This document shows positions 7,942 to 17,172 of a stretch of 52,039 bases of DNA, piece after piece. Position numbers and translations under genes: made by a program. The notes under the pieces are model-generated. The model saw only the letters and a list, made by a program, of their open reading frames with translations. It did not search any database and was not told the origin of the DNA. Position 1 is the first letter of the stretch; every line of letters starts with the position of its first letter. Source of the DNA: Candidatus Electrothrix gigas (GTDB lineage: Bacteria > Desulfobacterota > Desulfobulbia > Desulfobulbales > Desulfobulbaceae); assembly GCA_022766165.1 (NCBI GenBank), contig QYLO01000015.1, positions 1-52,039 of the forward strand. Reading direction: 5' to 3'.

Positions 7942-10266
7942 TTACGGGAGCTGATCCAGCTCAACACCAACAACACGATCCCTGTCTGGAGCGCCAGCAC
8001 TCAGTTTTTTCCAGACATGTTCATCTCCTCTTTTGCGCATAAGATCCTCATAATGCAAAATTTTATTTTTCATTGAGTTGACGAAGCGTTGGACCCGGTC
8101 TGGAAATTGAAAATCACTCCGGGTGGCGTTCATGATTTCGCTTTTATAGGGAAGTTTGTCAATACCCAAGGGGACAGAAAAGGCATTTCGGAAGGTGACA
8201 GCAGTTGGGTCTACCATAGTAAACTTTGTGTGTTGAGTAACTAATTCAAAAAAATCCTCAGTGGTTCCCCCTTCCCCACGCAGGGACTTTTCACCGATCT
8301 TTTTCAGTTCTCGAACCCTAGCGGTCAACTCTTCCAGCTCATTTTTGGTAAGCAGGATCATTGGGGTTAACGCCTCACGATCTGGGTTGTTCAGCACTTT
8401 ATCGCATACCCAACCGGTGATATCCTCTTCAGGGAGAGTGTTATCGGCATACATCAGCGCTGCCTGTTGAAAGATAAGTTCACTGAGAGAACCGGGTTCA
8501 GCAGAGGAAAATTGACTTTGGTCTCCTGTACGTGCATATTCCTGAACAGCATGAAGTGACTCTAATGCCTCTTGAAATCCTCTTGTCATGATTTGCCGAA
8601 ACTGCGTCGCACCGGCATCTATACTGCGCAAATAACTCTGTTCCTGCGCTGTTCCTTTGATGCCTTCGGAAACAGAAGAAAGTTCAGCATACTGCTTCCG
8701 TGATTTACGATCCCATTTTTTTGAAATTAAAGAGTTTTTAAGGTGAAAGGCAAAGAGACGAATGTTGCGGGTTCGACCCTTATCACGCAAAAACTTCTTT
8801 TTATTGATACGTTCTCCCTCTCTACCCGGAGCATCGCCCACCAGAAAGATGATCTTAATAGCATTCTGCCGCCATTGCCCGCTGTCTAAGGCCGTATTCA
8901 CTCCTTCAAAAACAGCTTCAGGGATGTCGTCACCCTTTACAGGAGTATCCCGTGCTTCAACCTGTGCCAAGGCATGAATAAACTCAGAGGCAGGCAGGGT
9001 ATGGGAGGTGAACTCCTTTGTTATGTAAGAAAATTGCGGATCTTTATCTTGATATCCAATAAAACCGAATCGCAATGCATCATCTGTATGTGCCTGGGCA
9101 AACTCCTCTGTTGCTGACAGCACGTTTTCCAAGTACGGTTTCATAGAATTGGTGGTATCCATGACAAAGATAATGTCAATAGCCACAGCAGAATTTCTGC
9201 TCCTCGGTGTACTGTTTCTCGTCCGTGCAGCGACTTGTAGCAAACGGGCGTCTTTTTGGTACTCTCCAATGTACAGATTACTTTTAAAATCCAGAATCGG
9301 GTACATGATGATCCGCTCCTGTCCGGTGCCGACTTGGGGTTCCACAGCTACAACACCGTTAACACCATTCGTACCCTGTTGCCTGCTTGCCAGTTGGTTT
9401 CGGAGCGTCAACAAAGCCTGTTTTCGTGCAGCATCTGGCTTTTTCATCAGATGAACAAGCGGTTCAGGCGTTGCAAAAAAAAGAGAGGGTTCACGATGGA
9501 GAGAGTTGGTGAACCGCATCACCACGGCCCGTCGCCAAGGGATGACCTTGTTTTCAGCAATCCAGCCAAGAGGATTCGCTGACCAGTTGCGCGGCTTGAT
9601 CTTGGGAACATACTCTTCAGTCACCTGATACCAGCGTTCTCCGGCGCTGTCTTCTCTACTGTCAATCACACCAAAGGCTTCATACTGTTGCACGTTGTCA
9701 CGAACCACAGGACTGTTAATATTGGGGCGTTCATAGAGAACATGCGCAGAACGTAGGGCGAGAACACGAGAAACAGCCGTTTTACGAAGATCTGGTGGAT
9801 AACCGTCCCACCACGTTGTTTCCGAGGCAGAAACTCTTACCTTACGCAGGACGCCCTTAATGTAACGATCAACGTATTGTTTTGCCTTTCTCTCACCAAC
9901 TTCTGTCGGACTCATGCCTAAATCCTTTGCCATCAGTCGGTGCAGTTCCTGACGATCTTGATTTTCGTCTTGGGCAAGCATCCGTGCTTCGTCAGAGCAG
10001 GAGGCATTAATCGTCAACAGTCCGTCAAGTCCTTCTCCGAGGCAATGATCTGGGCTTTGCAGTAACTGTTCAAGCCTTGCCTGTCTTGCCTGCATTGTCC
10101 TCAGCAGCGACTCATACCCTTGACTGCTCCATGCCTGCCTAGCAACAAGAAACAAGAGAAGGAAAAGAATGAGTAGGGGTAGGCCCCTGTGCCTACCCGG
10201 TATAAAAGGGCGAACACAGGGATTCGCCCCTACAGTACCTACTTTCTGTTTATGCGGAGTCATCAT
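7942..10266 (-). CDS. Membrane-anchored von Willebrand factor A domain protein
   Basis: The 774-residue product has an N-terminal signal or anchor segment (about residues 30-46, LLILFLLLFL), a helical region, a likely SH3-type domain (about 172-240, with VLYERPNINSPVV and GWIAENKV), then a vWA domain from about residue 362. The metal-ion site motif DTTNS is complete at 370-374, followed by a conserved-looking GFIGYQDKD and IFLVGDAPG. The remaining 250 residues look helical. vWA domains bind partner proteins through a metal ion, so this is probably the ligand-binding arm of the tubulin-like system. It overlaps the upstream zinc-ribbon gene by 4 bases (start inside the previous stop), indicating coupled translation. 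Oddly, residues about 10-30 are encoded by a palindromic repeat inserted in frame between the positive start and the hydrophobic core of the signal. Confidence 0.88.
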   Translation of the reverse strand: MMTPHKQKVGTVGANPCVRPFIPGRHRGLPLLILFLLLFLVARQAWSSQGYESLLRTMQARQARLEQLLQSPDHCLGEGLDGLLTINASCSDEARMLAQDENQDRQELHRLMAKDLGMSPTEVGERKAKQYVDRYIKGVLRKVRVSASETTWWDGYPPDLRKTAVSRVLALRSAHVLYERPNINSPVVRDNVQQYEAFGVIDSREDSAGERWYQVTEEYVPKIKPRNWSANPLGWIAENKVIPWRRAVVMRFTNSLHREPSLFFATPEPLVHLMKKPDAARKQALLTLRNQLASRQQGTNGVNGVVAVEPQVGTGQERIIMYPILDFKSNLYIGEYQKDARLLQVAARTRNSTPRSRNSAVAIDIIFVMDTTNSMKPYLENVLSATEEFAQAHTDDALRFGFIGYQDKDPQFSYITKEFTSHTLPASEFIHALAQVEARDTPVKGDDIPEAVFEGVNTALDSGQWRQNAIKIIFLVGDAPGREGERINKKKFLRDKGRTRNIRLFAFHLKNSLISKKWDRKSRKQYAELSSVSEGIKGTAQEQSYLRSIDAGATQFRQIMTRGFQEALESLHAVQEYARTGDQSQFSSAEPGSLSELIFQQAALMYADNTLPEEDITGWVCDKVLNNPDREALTPMILLTKNELEELTARVRELKKIGEKSLRGEGGTTEDFFELVTQHTKFTMVDPTAVTFRNAFSVPLGIDKLPYKSEIMNATRSDFQFPDRVQRFVNSMKNKILHYEDLMRKRGDEHVWKKLSAGAPDRDRVVGVELDQLP
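10173..10233. repeat. 61-bp palindromic repeat inside the vWA coding region
   Basis: The left arm begins GTAGGGGTAGGCCCCTGTG and the right arm, read in reverse complement, begins GTAGGGGCGAATCCCTGTG, so the arms are two diverged copies of one unit facing each other. Each arm also has its own small palindrome (TAGG/CCTA and CGAA/TTCG). A degenerate copy is at 43542-43620. The repeat is translated as part of the vWA protein N-terminus. Confidence 0.8.
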
Positions 10267-10736
10267 GGCTCTGTCCTCAGGAGTATTGTTGATGTAGTTT
10301 CAAGTTGCTGATACACCCACCAAGGGTCTATAGATTCGGATGTTTCCGTGATATTCGGTTTCGTTGACTCTTGAGGTCTTGGCTCTTGATTATGTCTTGG
10401 AGGAACTGGAACCCTTTCTTCCACTGTATTCGATACCACTACAGGAGATGGAGATGGATCAGGTTTTTCCTGCAACATCGGAACAACAACAAACCAGACA
10501 AGTGCAATACCCCCAAGAATACCCCCTGCTATTATTAATGGTACTCTCGGAAAAGATTTTTCTTTAATAGGAATCAGTTCTCGACCACAGTCCTTACCGG
10601 ATTGAGTTTTTCCTGGACATTTAGGCTGGCCTCCGTCCATATTGGGCAAGGCTTCCTCAGCAGGAATTTTGCGATTTTCCAAAGCAAAGGTACAGGGATC
10701 ACCAAATTCATTTTCACATCTATAAAAAGACGGCAT
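10263..10736 (-). CDS. Zinc-ribbon-like single-pass membrane protein
   Basis: The product is 157 residues. The first 65 hold four cysteines (Cys7, Cys16, Cys40, Cys50) and read like a small zinc-binding ribbon (MPSFYRCENEFGDPC, then CPGKTQSGKDCG). One membrane segment lies at about 66-88 (VPLIIAGGILGGIALVWFVVVP), followed by a proline-rich stretch and a short tail in the other compartment. A cytoplasmic zinc ribbon with a periplasmic proline-rich linker suits an adaptor between the cytoplasmic tubulin-like protein (gene 12 bases upstream) and the periplasmic vWA protein (overlapping gene downstream). That role is inferred from order and topology only. The start is supported by GGAG 7 bases before the ATG. 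Confidence 0.7.
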   Translation of the reverse strand: MPSFYRCENEFGDPCTFALENRKIPAEEALPNMDGGQPKCPGKTQSGKDCGRELIPIKEKSFPRVPLIIAGGILGGIALVWFVVVPMLQEKPDPSPSPVVVSNTVEERVPVPPRHNQEPRPQESTKPNITETSESIDPWWVYQQLETTSTILLRTEP

Positions 10737-10748
10737 AATTTACTCCTC

Positions 10749-13700
10749 TCAGATGATTTCTTCAGCAAGACGATGCCACTGTTCAATGGCTTCTTTCACA
10801 CTTTTTTTGAAAAGGATAAAGGTTTCATCCTCCCGTTTTTTCCGAGCAAACTGGAAAGCATGCTCTCTGATTTTGTTCAGTTCTTCTTCAACATCATGAA
10901 TGTTATCATTTTCTTTGATTGTCTCAACAACTAAGGAGTCAAGATTATCAAGACAGTTCTCGTTAAAATGCGTTACATAAGAAGAATACAAAAGGTAATG
11001 ATCAAGAGATGGGATTTTTCCCGGTGATTTGCCGTATTCCAAAAATTCAGTTGTGATATATATCCCACTCTCTATCATATCTCCTCCTGTACTGTGTGCT
11101 TCTTTTGTACCAAAGACAACTTGCTCACCATCTTCTTTTTCCCAATGCATCAACTGTAAGGCTGTGGCTAAAAGCACTGTAGGAAGTCGTTCTTTCAGCA
11201 CCTCAATCCGTCCCTGCTTCATGAGGTTAGGCAGGCGCGGACGGTGACTTTCAGTGTGTACTTCAAAATATGCCCGTTGCGCATCTTTTTCTTTGCGTTG
11301 ATCCAAACGTTTAAGGTAGTTTTCTTTAAGACCGTGTACTGTTTGGGCAAAACGGGCTGGGAAGAAAAAGGCCACAGAGAGTATGGTAATCTCACTGGAG
11401 TTACGGTCTTCTGGAATATCCTGACAAAAGGTTTTTATACGTCCGCCACCTTTCAGATCTCCTGTAATTGACTCAATGATCTTGCGTAAATCTTGGGAAA
11501 ACTGTTGCGGCACAGCCTTGCAGTTGGGAATAAAAACGCAACGATGTAAAACCGGGGAACTGACATCGCTCCCTAAGTCCATTCCCTCTTCATTTGCTTC
11601 AAACGAGATCATTGGCATGGCTTTACTCATAAGATCCTGGAGCCAATGGCGCATCTCATCATTTACTTGGCCGCCGTAATCGTTGTAGAGTTTTTGAACG
11701 ATATTTTGCCCAAAGATTCCATGAAATTCAGTATCTTCTTCACGTATCCTTCTATGCGCTTCTCCGGCACTTCTATCGGCAACCCGACGTAATTCACCGA
11801 CCAAGGGGCCACCAACCTGCTCAGAATCATCTACAGGCATCATTTCAGTGTATGCCCCAAATTCATTTCGATTTTGCCGCAGTTGGGTCAGTGCCTCCAA
11901 AGTGGCCAATGCATGCTGATCCTGCACCGACTTATTGCACTCAAACTTTTCATGAATTATTGCGTTGATATATTTAATATCCACTAAATAATCAATATCT
12001 TCATTACTTGTTTTGTCTTTACTTTCCACAACGCGGGAGTGCATTTCCGCTTGAAAGTTTTTTTCCACCAACAGCATTCTGGATTTAAAAAGCACCACCT
12101 GTTGATTCAGTAACTTGAGTTCTGAGAGCAGAGCAGTACAGAAATCCTGTCCGTACTGGGCTGCTAATGCTATGGTACGCCAGTAATAGTAACGGGTGCT
12201 GGCCTCCCGATACTGATTAAAGAGACGGGTCGTCTTTTTCCCGAATACATCTGAAAAAAAACCACATTTGAGATACTCTCCTTTTGTTCGTTCCCGGAGA
12301 CTGTCATTTTCTTCTATATGACTCTTAGATTGCGAAATAAGTTCAACAAAATATTCACTATCCTGGGCAATACGCTCAATAAGGATCTCTAAGGTATCAG
12401 GAAGATGATAGAGGACATACTTTCGATCCCCCTGCTCCATACCCTTGAGCAGATCAGCTTCAATAATGGCCCGGATATCTCGGGCGCGGATTTGCATTGT
12501 TTTAGGGTCTTTTCGATTCGTTAAGTAGTTCTCTACCCCGCCGCTTGTGCCAGCGGAACGAAAGCCATTCTGCCAGACATTACCTGCGCGCTTGTCAAAA
12601 TCATTGAGCCATTGCGTTTTATCGCTAATCTGTTCTCGTACCCGCTGTTCCTGCTTTGCCAACTCTTCTCGCCATTCAACCTCATAGGTACGGTGTGTTG
12701 GCTGCCCCACGGCCTTCTCCACCCGGTCAAGGTAAAGATGTTCCCTGGTGACCCGCCAATTTTCACGGCGTGTATCAACAAAGTCATTGGCAGAAAAACG
12801 GAGTGCATTAGGAAGAAAACAACCGTCCCAATTATTGTACAGCAGCTTGAGAACGACCTGCCGCCCAAAAGAGTAGGCAAGTTTCTCCCGGATTTCCTTT
12901 TCCGGGATGGCAACTCGCTGCACACCGTAACTGATAAAAGCCGTGGAACGGTTGCCGCCATCAACATCCGCAGGATACTGGTCACGATCCTCCATAGTCA
13001 GCGCCTTGCGAAGCTCATTCGGCATGTCGCCCATCTGGCGAACTGCAAGCTGAAAAACAAACTCGGCAACATTTTCTATCTGTTGTTCCAAGGCAACGCT
13101 GGTCCCTCTTTCGGTGGTTTCTGAAATCAGTGCAACCGACCTAAAGGTATTTTTTACCTGCATCCTTTCTGGTCGAGCCGGTCCCATAATATTCCAGGGT
13201 TTATAGTTGCCCAAGCGAAAGGCGTTCAGCTCGGTCAAGGCGCCGTACTGATTTGCATAGAAGTTACCAGTATTGGTTGTGCCGACATCCTTGGCCGTGA
13301 CAAATCCGTGGATATAGACATTAAAATCACCGGGTTGATTTTGAAGATAACGTTGCAGTTGGGTTACAATATCCAGCACAGTCCCGCTGCCGGTTCCTGC
13401 GGCTAAGGTGCAGGCAATATGGATCTCCGCTCCCACATTTCCTCCCTTTCCGCTCAACTCGTTCAGGCGGTTAGAAATGGCGGAAAGGACATTTTCAATA
13501 TTTTTTCCATTTGCCAAGGCAAGTCGTCCCATACGACGAATCTGATTACAGCCAGCTGGACCTGAACAGCCACGAGTAATATCCCGGACAAACTCAATTT
13601 CTTCTTTGACCCAGGGTTCAACACCCGTATACCTTTGCAGGTTATCAAGAATTTTATGTATTCCTGTAGGGTTGATAAGCACCTTTTCCCGATCACCAAG

Positions 13701-13961
13701 ACTCAAGGTCTCACCAAAAACCCGCCATTTACGGGCACGTTCCCCCTGTCCTTCCAGATCGGCCTCATTGGAATCCATGCTCAGGGTGGCAACTTTGGAA
13801 GTTACCAACTGACCGCCCATCTTTTCTTCAAAGGTATAAATCTCAGGAGGAATCCCGGTGTTACCTCGTGACCTCCACTCAATATAGAGGCTCTTTTTGA
13901 GTTCCCGAACAACTGCACAACCTGTACCGCCAAGACCGATTAAGAGAAAGTTTGTAGACAT
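10749..13961 (-). CDS. Large tubulin/FtsZ-like protein (Tubulin_2 type)
   Basis: The 1070-residue protein opens with a nucleotide-binding beta-strand and loop (FLLIGLGGTGCAVVRELKK, residues 5-23), and carries the tubulin/FtsZ signature loop as AAGTGSGTV at residues 187-195, equivalent to GGGTGSG of FtsZ. NQYGALTELNAF at about residue 240 fits the following GTPase-core region. The core should bind GTP and may polymerise. FtsZ is about 380 residues, so some 600 extra residues are appended; these look mixed helical and cytoplasmic with no membrane segment. In the published family of FtsZ-like proteins linked to vWA proteins a membrane-remodelling role was proposed. Here the gene is followed 12 bases later by the zinc-ribbon membrane protein and then vWA, so the operon context agrees. 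Biochemistry of this exact protein is unknown to me. Confidence 0.85.
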   Translation of the reverse strand: MSTNFLLIGLGGTGCAVVRELKKSLYIEWRSRGNTGIPPEIYTFEEKMGGQLVTSKVATLSMDSNEADLEGQGERARKWRVFGETLSLGDREKVLINPTGIHKILDNLQRYTGVEPWVKEEIEFVRDITRGCSGPAGCNQIRRMGRLALANGKNIENVLSAISNRLNELSGKGGNVGAEIHIACTLAAGTGSGTVLDIVTQLQRYLQNQPGDFNVYIHGFVTAKDVGTTNTGNFYANQYGALTELNAFRLGNYKPWNIMGPARPERMQVKNTFRSVALISETTERGTSVALEQQIENVAEFVFQLAVRQMGDMPNELRKALTMEDRDQYPADVDGGNRSTAFISYGVQRVAIPEKEIREKLAYSFGRQVVLKLLYNNWDGCFLPNALRFSANDFVDTRRENWRVTREHLYLDRVEKAVGQPTHRTYEVEWREELAKQEQRVREQISDKTQWLNDFDKRAGNVWQNGFRSAGTSGGVENYLTNRKDPKTMQIRARDIRAIIEADLLKGMEQGDRKYVLYHLPDTLEILIERIAQDSEYFVELISQSKSHIEENDSLRERTKGEYLKCGFFSDVFGKKTTRLFNQYREASTRYYYWRTIALAAQYGQDFCTALLSELKLLNQQVVLFKSRMLLVEKNFQAEMHSRVVESKDKTSNEDIDYLVDIKYINAIIHEKFECNKSVQDQHALATLEALTQLRQNRNEFGAYTEMMPVDDSEQVGGPLVGELRRVADRSAGEAHRRIREEDTEFHGIFGQNIVQKLYNDYGGQVNDEMRHWLQDLMSKAMPMISFEANEEGMDLGSDVSSPVLHRCVFIPNCKAVPQQFSQDLRKIIESITGDLKGGGRIKTFCQDIPEDRNSSEITILSVAFFFPARFAQTVHGLKENYLKRLDQRKEKDAQRAYFEVHTESHRPRLPNLMKQGRIEVLKERLPTVLLATALQLMHWEKEDGEQVVFGTKEAHSTGGDMIESGIYITTEFLEYGKSPGKIPSLDHYLLYSSYVTHFNENCLDNLDSLVVETIKENDNIHDVEEELNKIREHAFQFARKKREDETFILFKKSVKEAIEQWHRLAEEII

Positions 13962-14009
13962 AGTAATGTACCTGGTTTTTATATGAAATTATAGAAGCAA
14001 CCTTAAATA

Positions 14010-14828
14010 TTACCGAACTTTAATATCAGCAAGAGCTGAACGTATCAACAGAGAAAGTATAATCCCCTGAACCAAAAGAAAAAGAAGAACAAGCACAGAA
14101 CGAGAGATGAGCATAACCCGTGGAATTTGCCCAATCATGCTCTGCCGCATCACGTTTTTTGCCAGTCGAACTGCTTCCATGACCGGATAGTTTTTTTTCC
14201 CTGCCTCTTGTGAGCGAGAAAAAAATTGTTTGATATCCCTATAAATCGCCTGTGCAGTTTCTTTGGTATGAACCCGAAGAATTTTGCTCAACAGAGGATG
14301 ATGCACGGTAAAATGTTTCACCGCCTCTTGGGCATATACCTGCGCAGCCAAGAGCTTAGACTCCTCGTGATGGGTGGGTATCAGCACTTCGTCGCCTGAG
14401 TCAGGATGCGGCTTACCTGTAAAATCTTCCAATCTCTTTCCTGCTGCATCACGAAGTTCGTAGACTGCCTCGTAAGCCTTGCGAAAGGTTTCGTCGCTCC
14501 ATTCTGTATCAGTTTCAAGAGCCGTTTCCCAGCTTGTTACAATGCGTTCCGCAACGTTGCCTGTAAAACGAAAGGCAAAAAAGAGCAGGGTACAGCAAAA
14601 GGTAACTGTAGCTGCACTTCCGCAAAAAAAATAATACTGGGGATAAGAGGAATATCGACGGTTGAAATTCAAGGCAATGTAATGCGTCAGCCACCAGAAA
14701 AGTCCGGCTAGGATTGCACCGACAACGCAGGCGATGAAAAATTCGTTGCGGGCACTGGTCCATAATTGGAGGATGAGGCTGCTGAGGAGACGGGAGAGTT
14801 CGCTGAGGATTGATATTGTTTGTTTCAT
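14010..14828 (-). CDS. Three-segment membrane protein of the tubulin-like cluster
   Basis: The product is 272 residues with membrane segments at about 30-55 (FIACVVGAILAGLFWWL), 64-90 (FFCGSAATVTFCCTLLFFAF) and 240-265 (SVLVLLFLLVQGIILSLLI). Between the second and third lies a soluble stretch of about 150 residues, rich in charged helices, with no catalytic motif I recognise. It begins 45 bases after the TPR gene stop and ends 48 bases before the tubulin-like start, in the same direction as both. It probably supplies a membrane platform for the cytoplasmic tubulin-like protein. I do not recognise a named family. Confidence 0.7.
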   Translation of the reverse strand: MKQTISILSELSRLLSSLILQLWTSARNEFFIACVVGAILAGLFWWLTHYIALNFNRRYSSYPQYYFFCGSAATVTFCCTLLFFAFRFTGNVAERIVTSWETALETDTEWSDETFRKAYEAVYELRDAAGKRLEDFTGKPHPDSGDEVLIPTHHEESKLLAAQVYAQEAVKHFTVHHPLLSKILRVHTKETAQAIYRDIKQFFSRSQEAGKKNYPVMEAVRLAKNVMRQSMIGQIPRVMLISRSVLVLLFLLVQGIILSLLIRSALADIKVR

Positions 14829-14873
14829 TTGTTTATTTTATTGAACATGTTAAATATTTATTCCGAATTACCG

Positions 14874-16676
14874 TTATCTTTTAGAATTTATTATGGATTC
14901 TATTATCCATTTAAGAATACATACACCAATCCCTGAAAATATCCAATTAATATGACTAGATATGGCTCTCTTGATTTTATCAAAGAATGTCATATCGTTA
15001 TCATCATTAGAATATTTTTTATCTTTATTTGCTTGTATAGATTTGATGATATAAACAAGCATGATCACACAAATTGCTAAAAATATCCAATCAAGATAGC
15101 GTAAAAAAGTTCCTGTTTTATTGAGAGAGCGTTCAGAGCCTTGCCCATCCTTGTTGGACCTACTTGTTGTATTTGGGTGGGGATTAGGTGAAACTGCTTT
15201 GGCAAGCTGTTCTTTTCTTTTTCTGTCAATTTCCTTTAAAAAACAGTCTACTACATTATTCCCTTTATGATTTTTTAGCTTTCCATAAAGGCATTTTGCC
15301 TCCTTAAAGACGTTCTCTGCTTCTTCCAAGTGACCTGATTTTTTCTCCAACCAGCCGATACCACAAAGAACATGTGCCTCGCCAAGCTGGTTTCCCAATC
15401 TACAATAATGTCCTTTGGCTGCTCTATATGCTCTCTCTGCCAGCTCTTTTTTACCCAACATACCTTGTAAATGACCTTGTCCTGTAAGAGCGTTAGCCAA
15501 GCCGAGGCGGTTATCAATGTCACGATAAAATCCTTCCGCTTCATCGTACAAAGTAAGAGCCAACTTAGGATCGTATCTACTCTTTAAGTGGCCCAAGCTG
15601 ATGGCAACATTGGCTTGTCCGAGCTTATCTTTCAGTTGATCGTAGATTTTTTTTGCCTCATCGTAATGCTTTTGAGCCTGCTTGCTGTCTTGTCTACTTG
15701 CTAAATGCCCTTGCTCCATAAGAACATTTGCTTTTCCCAAGCTGTCTTGAATGTAACTATACTGATTCAGAGCTTTTCCATAAATTTTTTCAGCATTCCC
15801 ATAATTATCAAGCTTCCTCTCTATACTCCCCAGCCCAATCAAAATATTTGCCAAGCCAAGAGGATCTTCAAAGTATTCGTACTGTTCCTTAGCCTCCTGA
15901 TAACGCTTTTTGGCATCATCATTATTGTTGAGTTGTCTTTCTAAATCCCCCAACCCAGTCAATACATTTGCCAAGCCAAGAGAATTATCCAGCACTCTGT
16001 AGAGTGATTCAGCTTTTTCATATTTATCTCGTGCTGTTTCATCGTTCCCTAAAGAGCATTCTAGCTCTCCGATAGCACAAAGAACATTGGCTTCTCCCAC
16101 TCGACTCTCTGCCATTTCATAGAAATTTTTAGCAGACTTATACAAAGATCGGGCTTCTTTAAGATCAGCAAATTTTTCAGCCGTATTCCTTTGTATATGT
16201 CCGAGAGCAAGTTGGACAGCAGCTTGACCTTGACAACTGTTTGCACGTTGGTAATAATCGCTGGCCTGTTTGTAAGCATATTTGGCTTCATCATATTGAT
16301 AGCGTTTTCTTGCCAGTTCCCCACGACCGTACCAAACCCTGCCCAATCCAAGAAAATTATCCGTCGCTTTATAAGAAGATTCCGCCTTCCTGTAAGCGGT
16401 TTCAGCTTGACTGAATTTTCTGGTTACATTGTTCAAGTCGCCGAAGAGGCAATATATGTTGGCTTTGCTTTGTAAATCGTCTTGATTGAGAAGAGACGCA
16501 AGCTGTTTTTTCAGAGCTTGACTGTCACAAAGTAGGTTGTAGTTGTTAGGAGTTGCAGGAAAGGCATCTGAACTTAAAGCAGATTTAACGGGAGGATGTT
16601 CAGCAGAGGTAACTATCGGATGAATACTGAGAACAGCTAAAAGAAGGAAAGTGTTTATATATCCAGAAAGTGTCAT
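14874..16676 (-). CDS. Exported TPR-repeat protein with C-terminal membrane segments
   Basis: The 600-residue product starts with a signal peptide (MTLSGYINTFLLLAVLS, cleavage near SAEH). Residues about 60-490 are tetratricopeptide repeats with a 40-residue period; the recurring pattern is LG.ANVL.GLG.LER....DAK..Y.EA, at least ten times. These are of the class used as protein-binding superhelices. Near the C-terminus are two hydrophobic segments (about 525-545, IFLAICVIMLVYII, and 578-595, WIFSGIGVCILKWII), which would tether it to the inner membrane. It is the first gene of the minus-strand cluster, so a promoter is expected just to the right of 16676. Ribosome binding is suggested by AAGG before the ATG. 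It likely scaffolds the vWA or lipoprotein components. Confidence 0.8.
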   Translation of the reverse strand: MTLSGYINTFLLLAVLSIHPIVTSAEHPPVKSALSSDAFPATPNNYNLLCDSQALKKQLASLLNQDDLQSKANIYCLFGDLNNVTRKFSQAETAYRKAESSYKATDNFLGLGRVWYGRGELARKRYQYDEAKYAYKQASDYYQRANSCQGQAAVQLALGHIQRNTAEKFADLKEARSLYKSAKNFYEMAESRVGEANVLCAIGELECSLGNDETARDKYEKAESLYRVLDNSLGLANVLTGLGDLERQLNNNDDAKKRYQEAKEQYEYFEDPLGLANILIGLGSIERKLDNYGNAEKIYGKALNQYSYIQDSLGKANVLMEQGHLASRQDSKQAQKHYDEAKKIYDQLKDKLGQANVAISLGHLKSRYDPKLALTLYDEAEGFYRDIDNRLGLANALTGQGHLQGMLGKKELAERAYRAAKGHYCRLGNQLGEAHVLCGIGWLEKKSGHLEEAENVFKEAKCLYGKLKNHKGNNVVDCFLKEIDRKRKEQLAKAVSPNPHPNTTSRSNKDGQGSERSLNKTGTFLRYLDWIFLAICVIMLVYIIKSIQANKDKKYSNDDNDMTFFDKIKRAISSHINWIFSGIGVCILKWIIESIINSKR

Positions 16677-16856
16677 ATAAATTCAGCCTTCATAAAAATA
16701 AGTGTATGTTCTCAACAACGAACGATCTATTGATAACTTTATACTTCCATCACAATTCTTAATCTGTAACAGGATAGAGGTCAAGTTTTTTGTCTTGCAG
16801 GATTAAGCAAAATAATGTCTTAATTCAGACAGGAAGGCTAAATTAAGCAACTTGTT

Positions 16857-16891
16857 AAAACCGGACAACCAATCAATGCTTGTCCGGTTTT
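16857..16891. terminator. Perfect 12-bp hairpin between divergent transcripts
   Basis: AAAACCGGACAA at 16857-16868 pairs perfectly with TTGTCCGGTTTT at 16880-16891 across an 11-base loop. It has A-rich and T-rich edges and could end transcripts from either side. It sits between the start of the TPR gene on the minus strand and the cobalamin riboswitch on the plus strand, so neither known gene ends here; insulation of the two promoters or a small RNA end are possible roles. Confidence 0.55.
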
Positions 16892-16992
16892 GCAGTAATT
16901 CTTCTTCCCCCTTCTCTCCCTTGTCAGCACTCCAAAAGAGGTTTATACTGACTCTGTGTTGTAAATAGAACAAACACAGCCAAAATACAGAC

Positions 16993-17149
16993 GATATTCA
17001 GTGAACGGAACACGGTGCAAATCCGTGGCATACCCGATGCTGTAACCCCTACACGAATCCTGCACTCTGCATATTTATGGTCACTGTTTCTGAGCAGAAA
17101 CGGGAAGGCCGTTGCAGGACAGGGGAAGCCAGAAGACGAACTGAATATG
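16993..17149 (+). promoter_or_regulatory. Cobalamin (B12) riboswitch
   Basis: The ends pair as P1: ATATTCAGT at 16994-17002 with ACTGAATAT at 17140-17148. Between them are the cobalamin-type core sequences: ACGGTGCAAATCCGTGGC at about 17012-17029, GATGCTGTAACCCC next, and the 3' core GGGGAAGCCAGAAGAC at 17123-17138. These match the conserved B12-box layout. A TPP riboswitch (CTGAGA, with ACCTGATC) is not present. B12 binding should stop expression of the ThiC-family gene downstream through the terminator at 17173. Confidence 0.88.
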
Positions 17150-17172
17150 CTATAAATAGAGAACACGATGGT

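Noticed and set aside
12612..13124. 170-codon plus-strand ORF
   Set aside because: It lies wholly antisense within the tubulin-like gene; no domain and no start signal.
16985..17149. TPP riboswitch expected upstream of a ThiC-like gene
   Set aside because: TPP core sequences are absent; B12-box core sequences and matching P1 are present.
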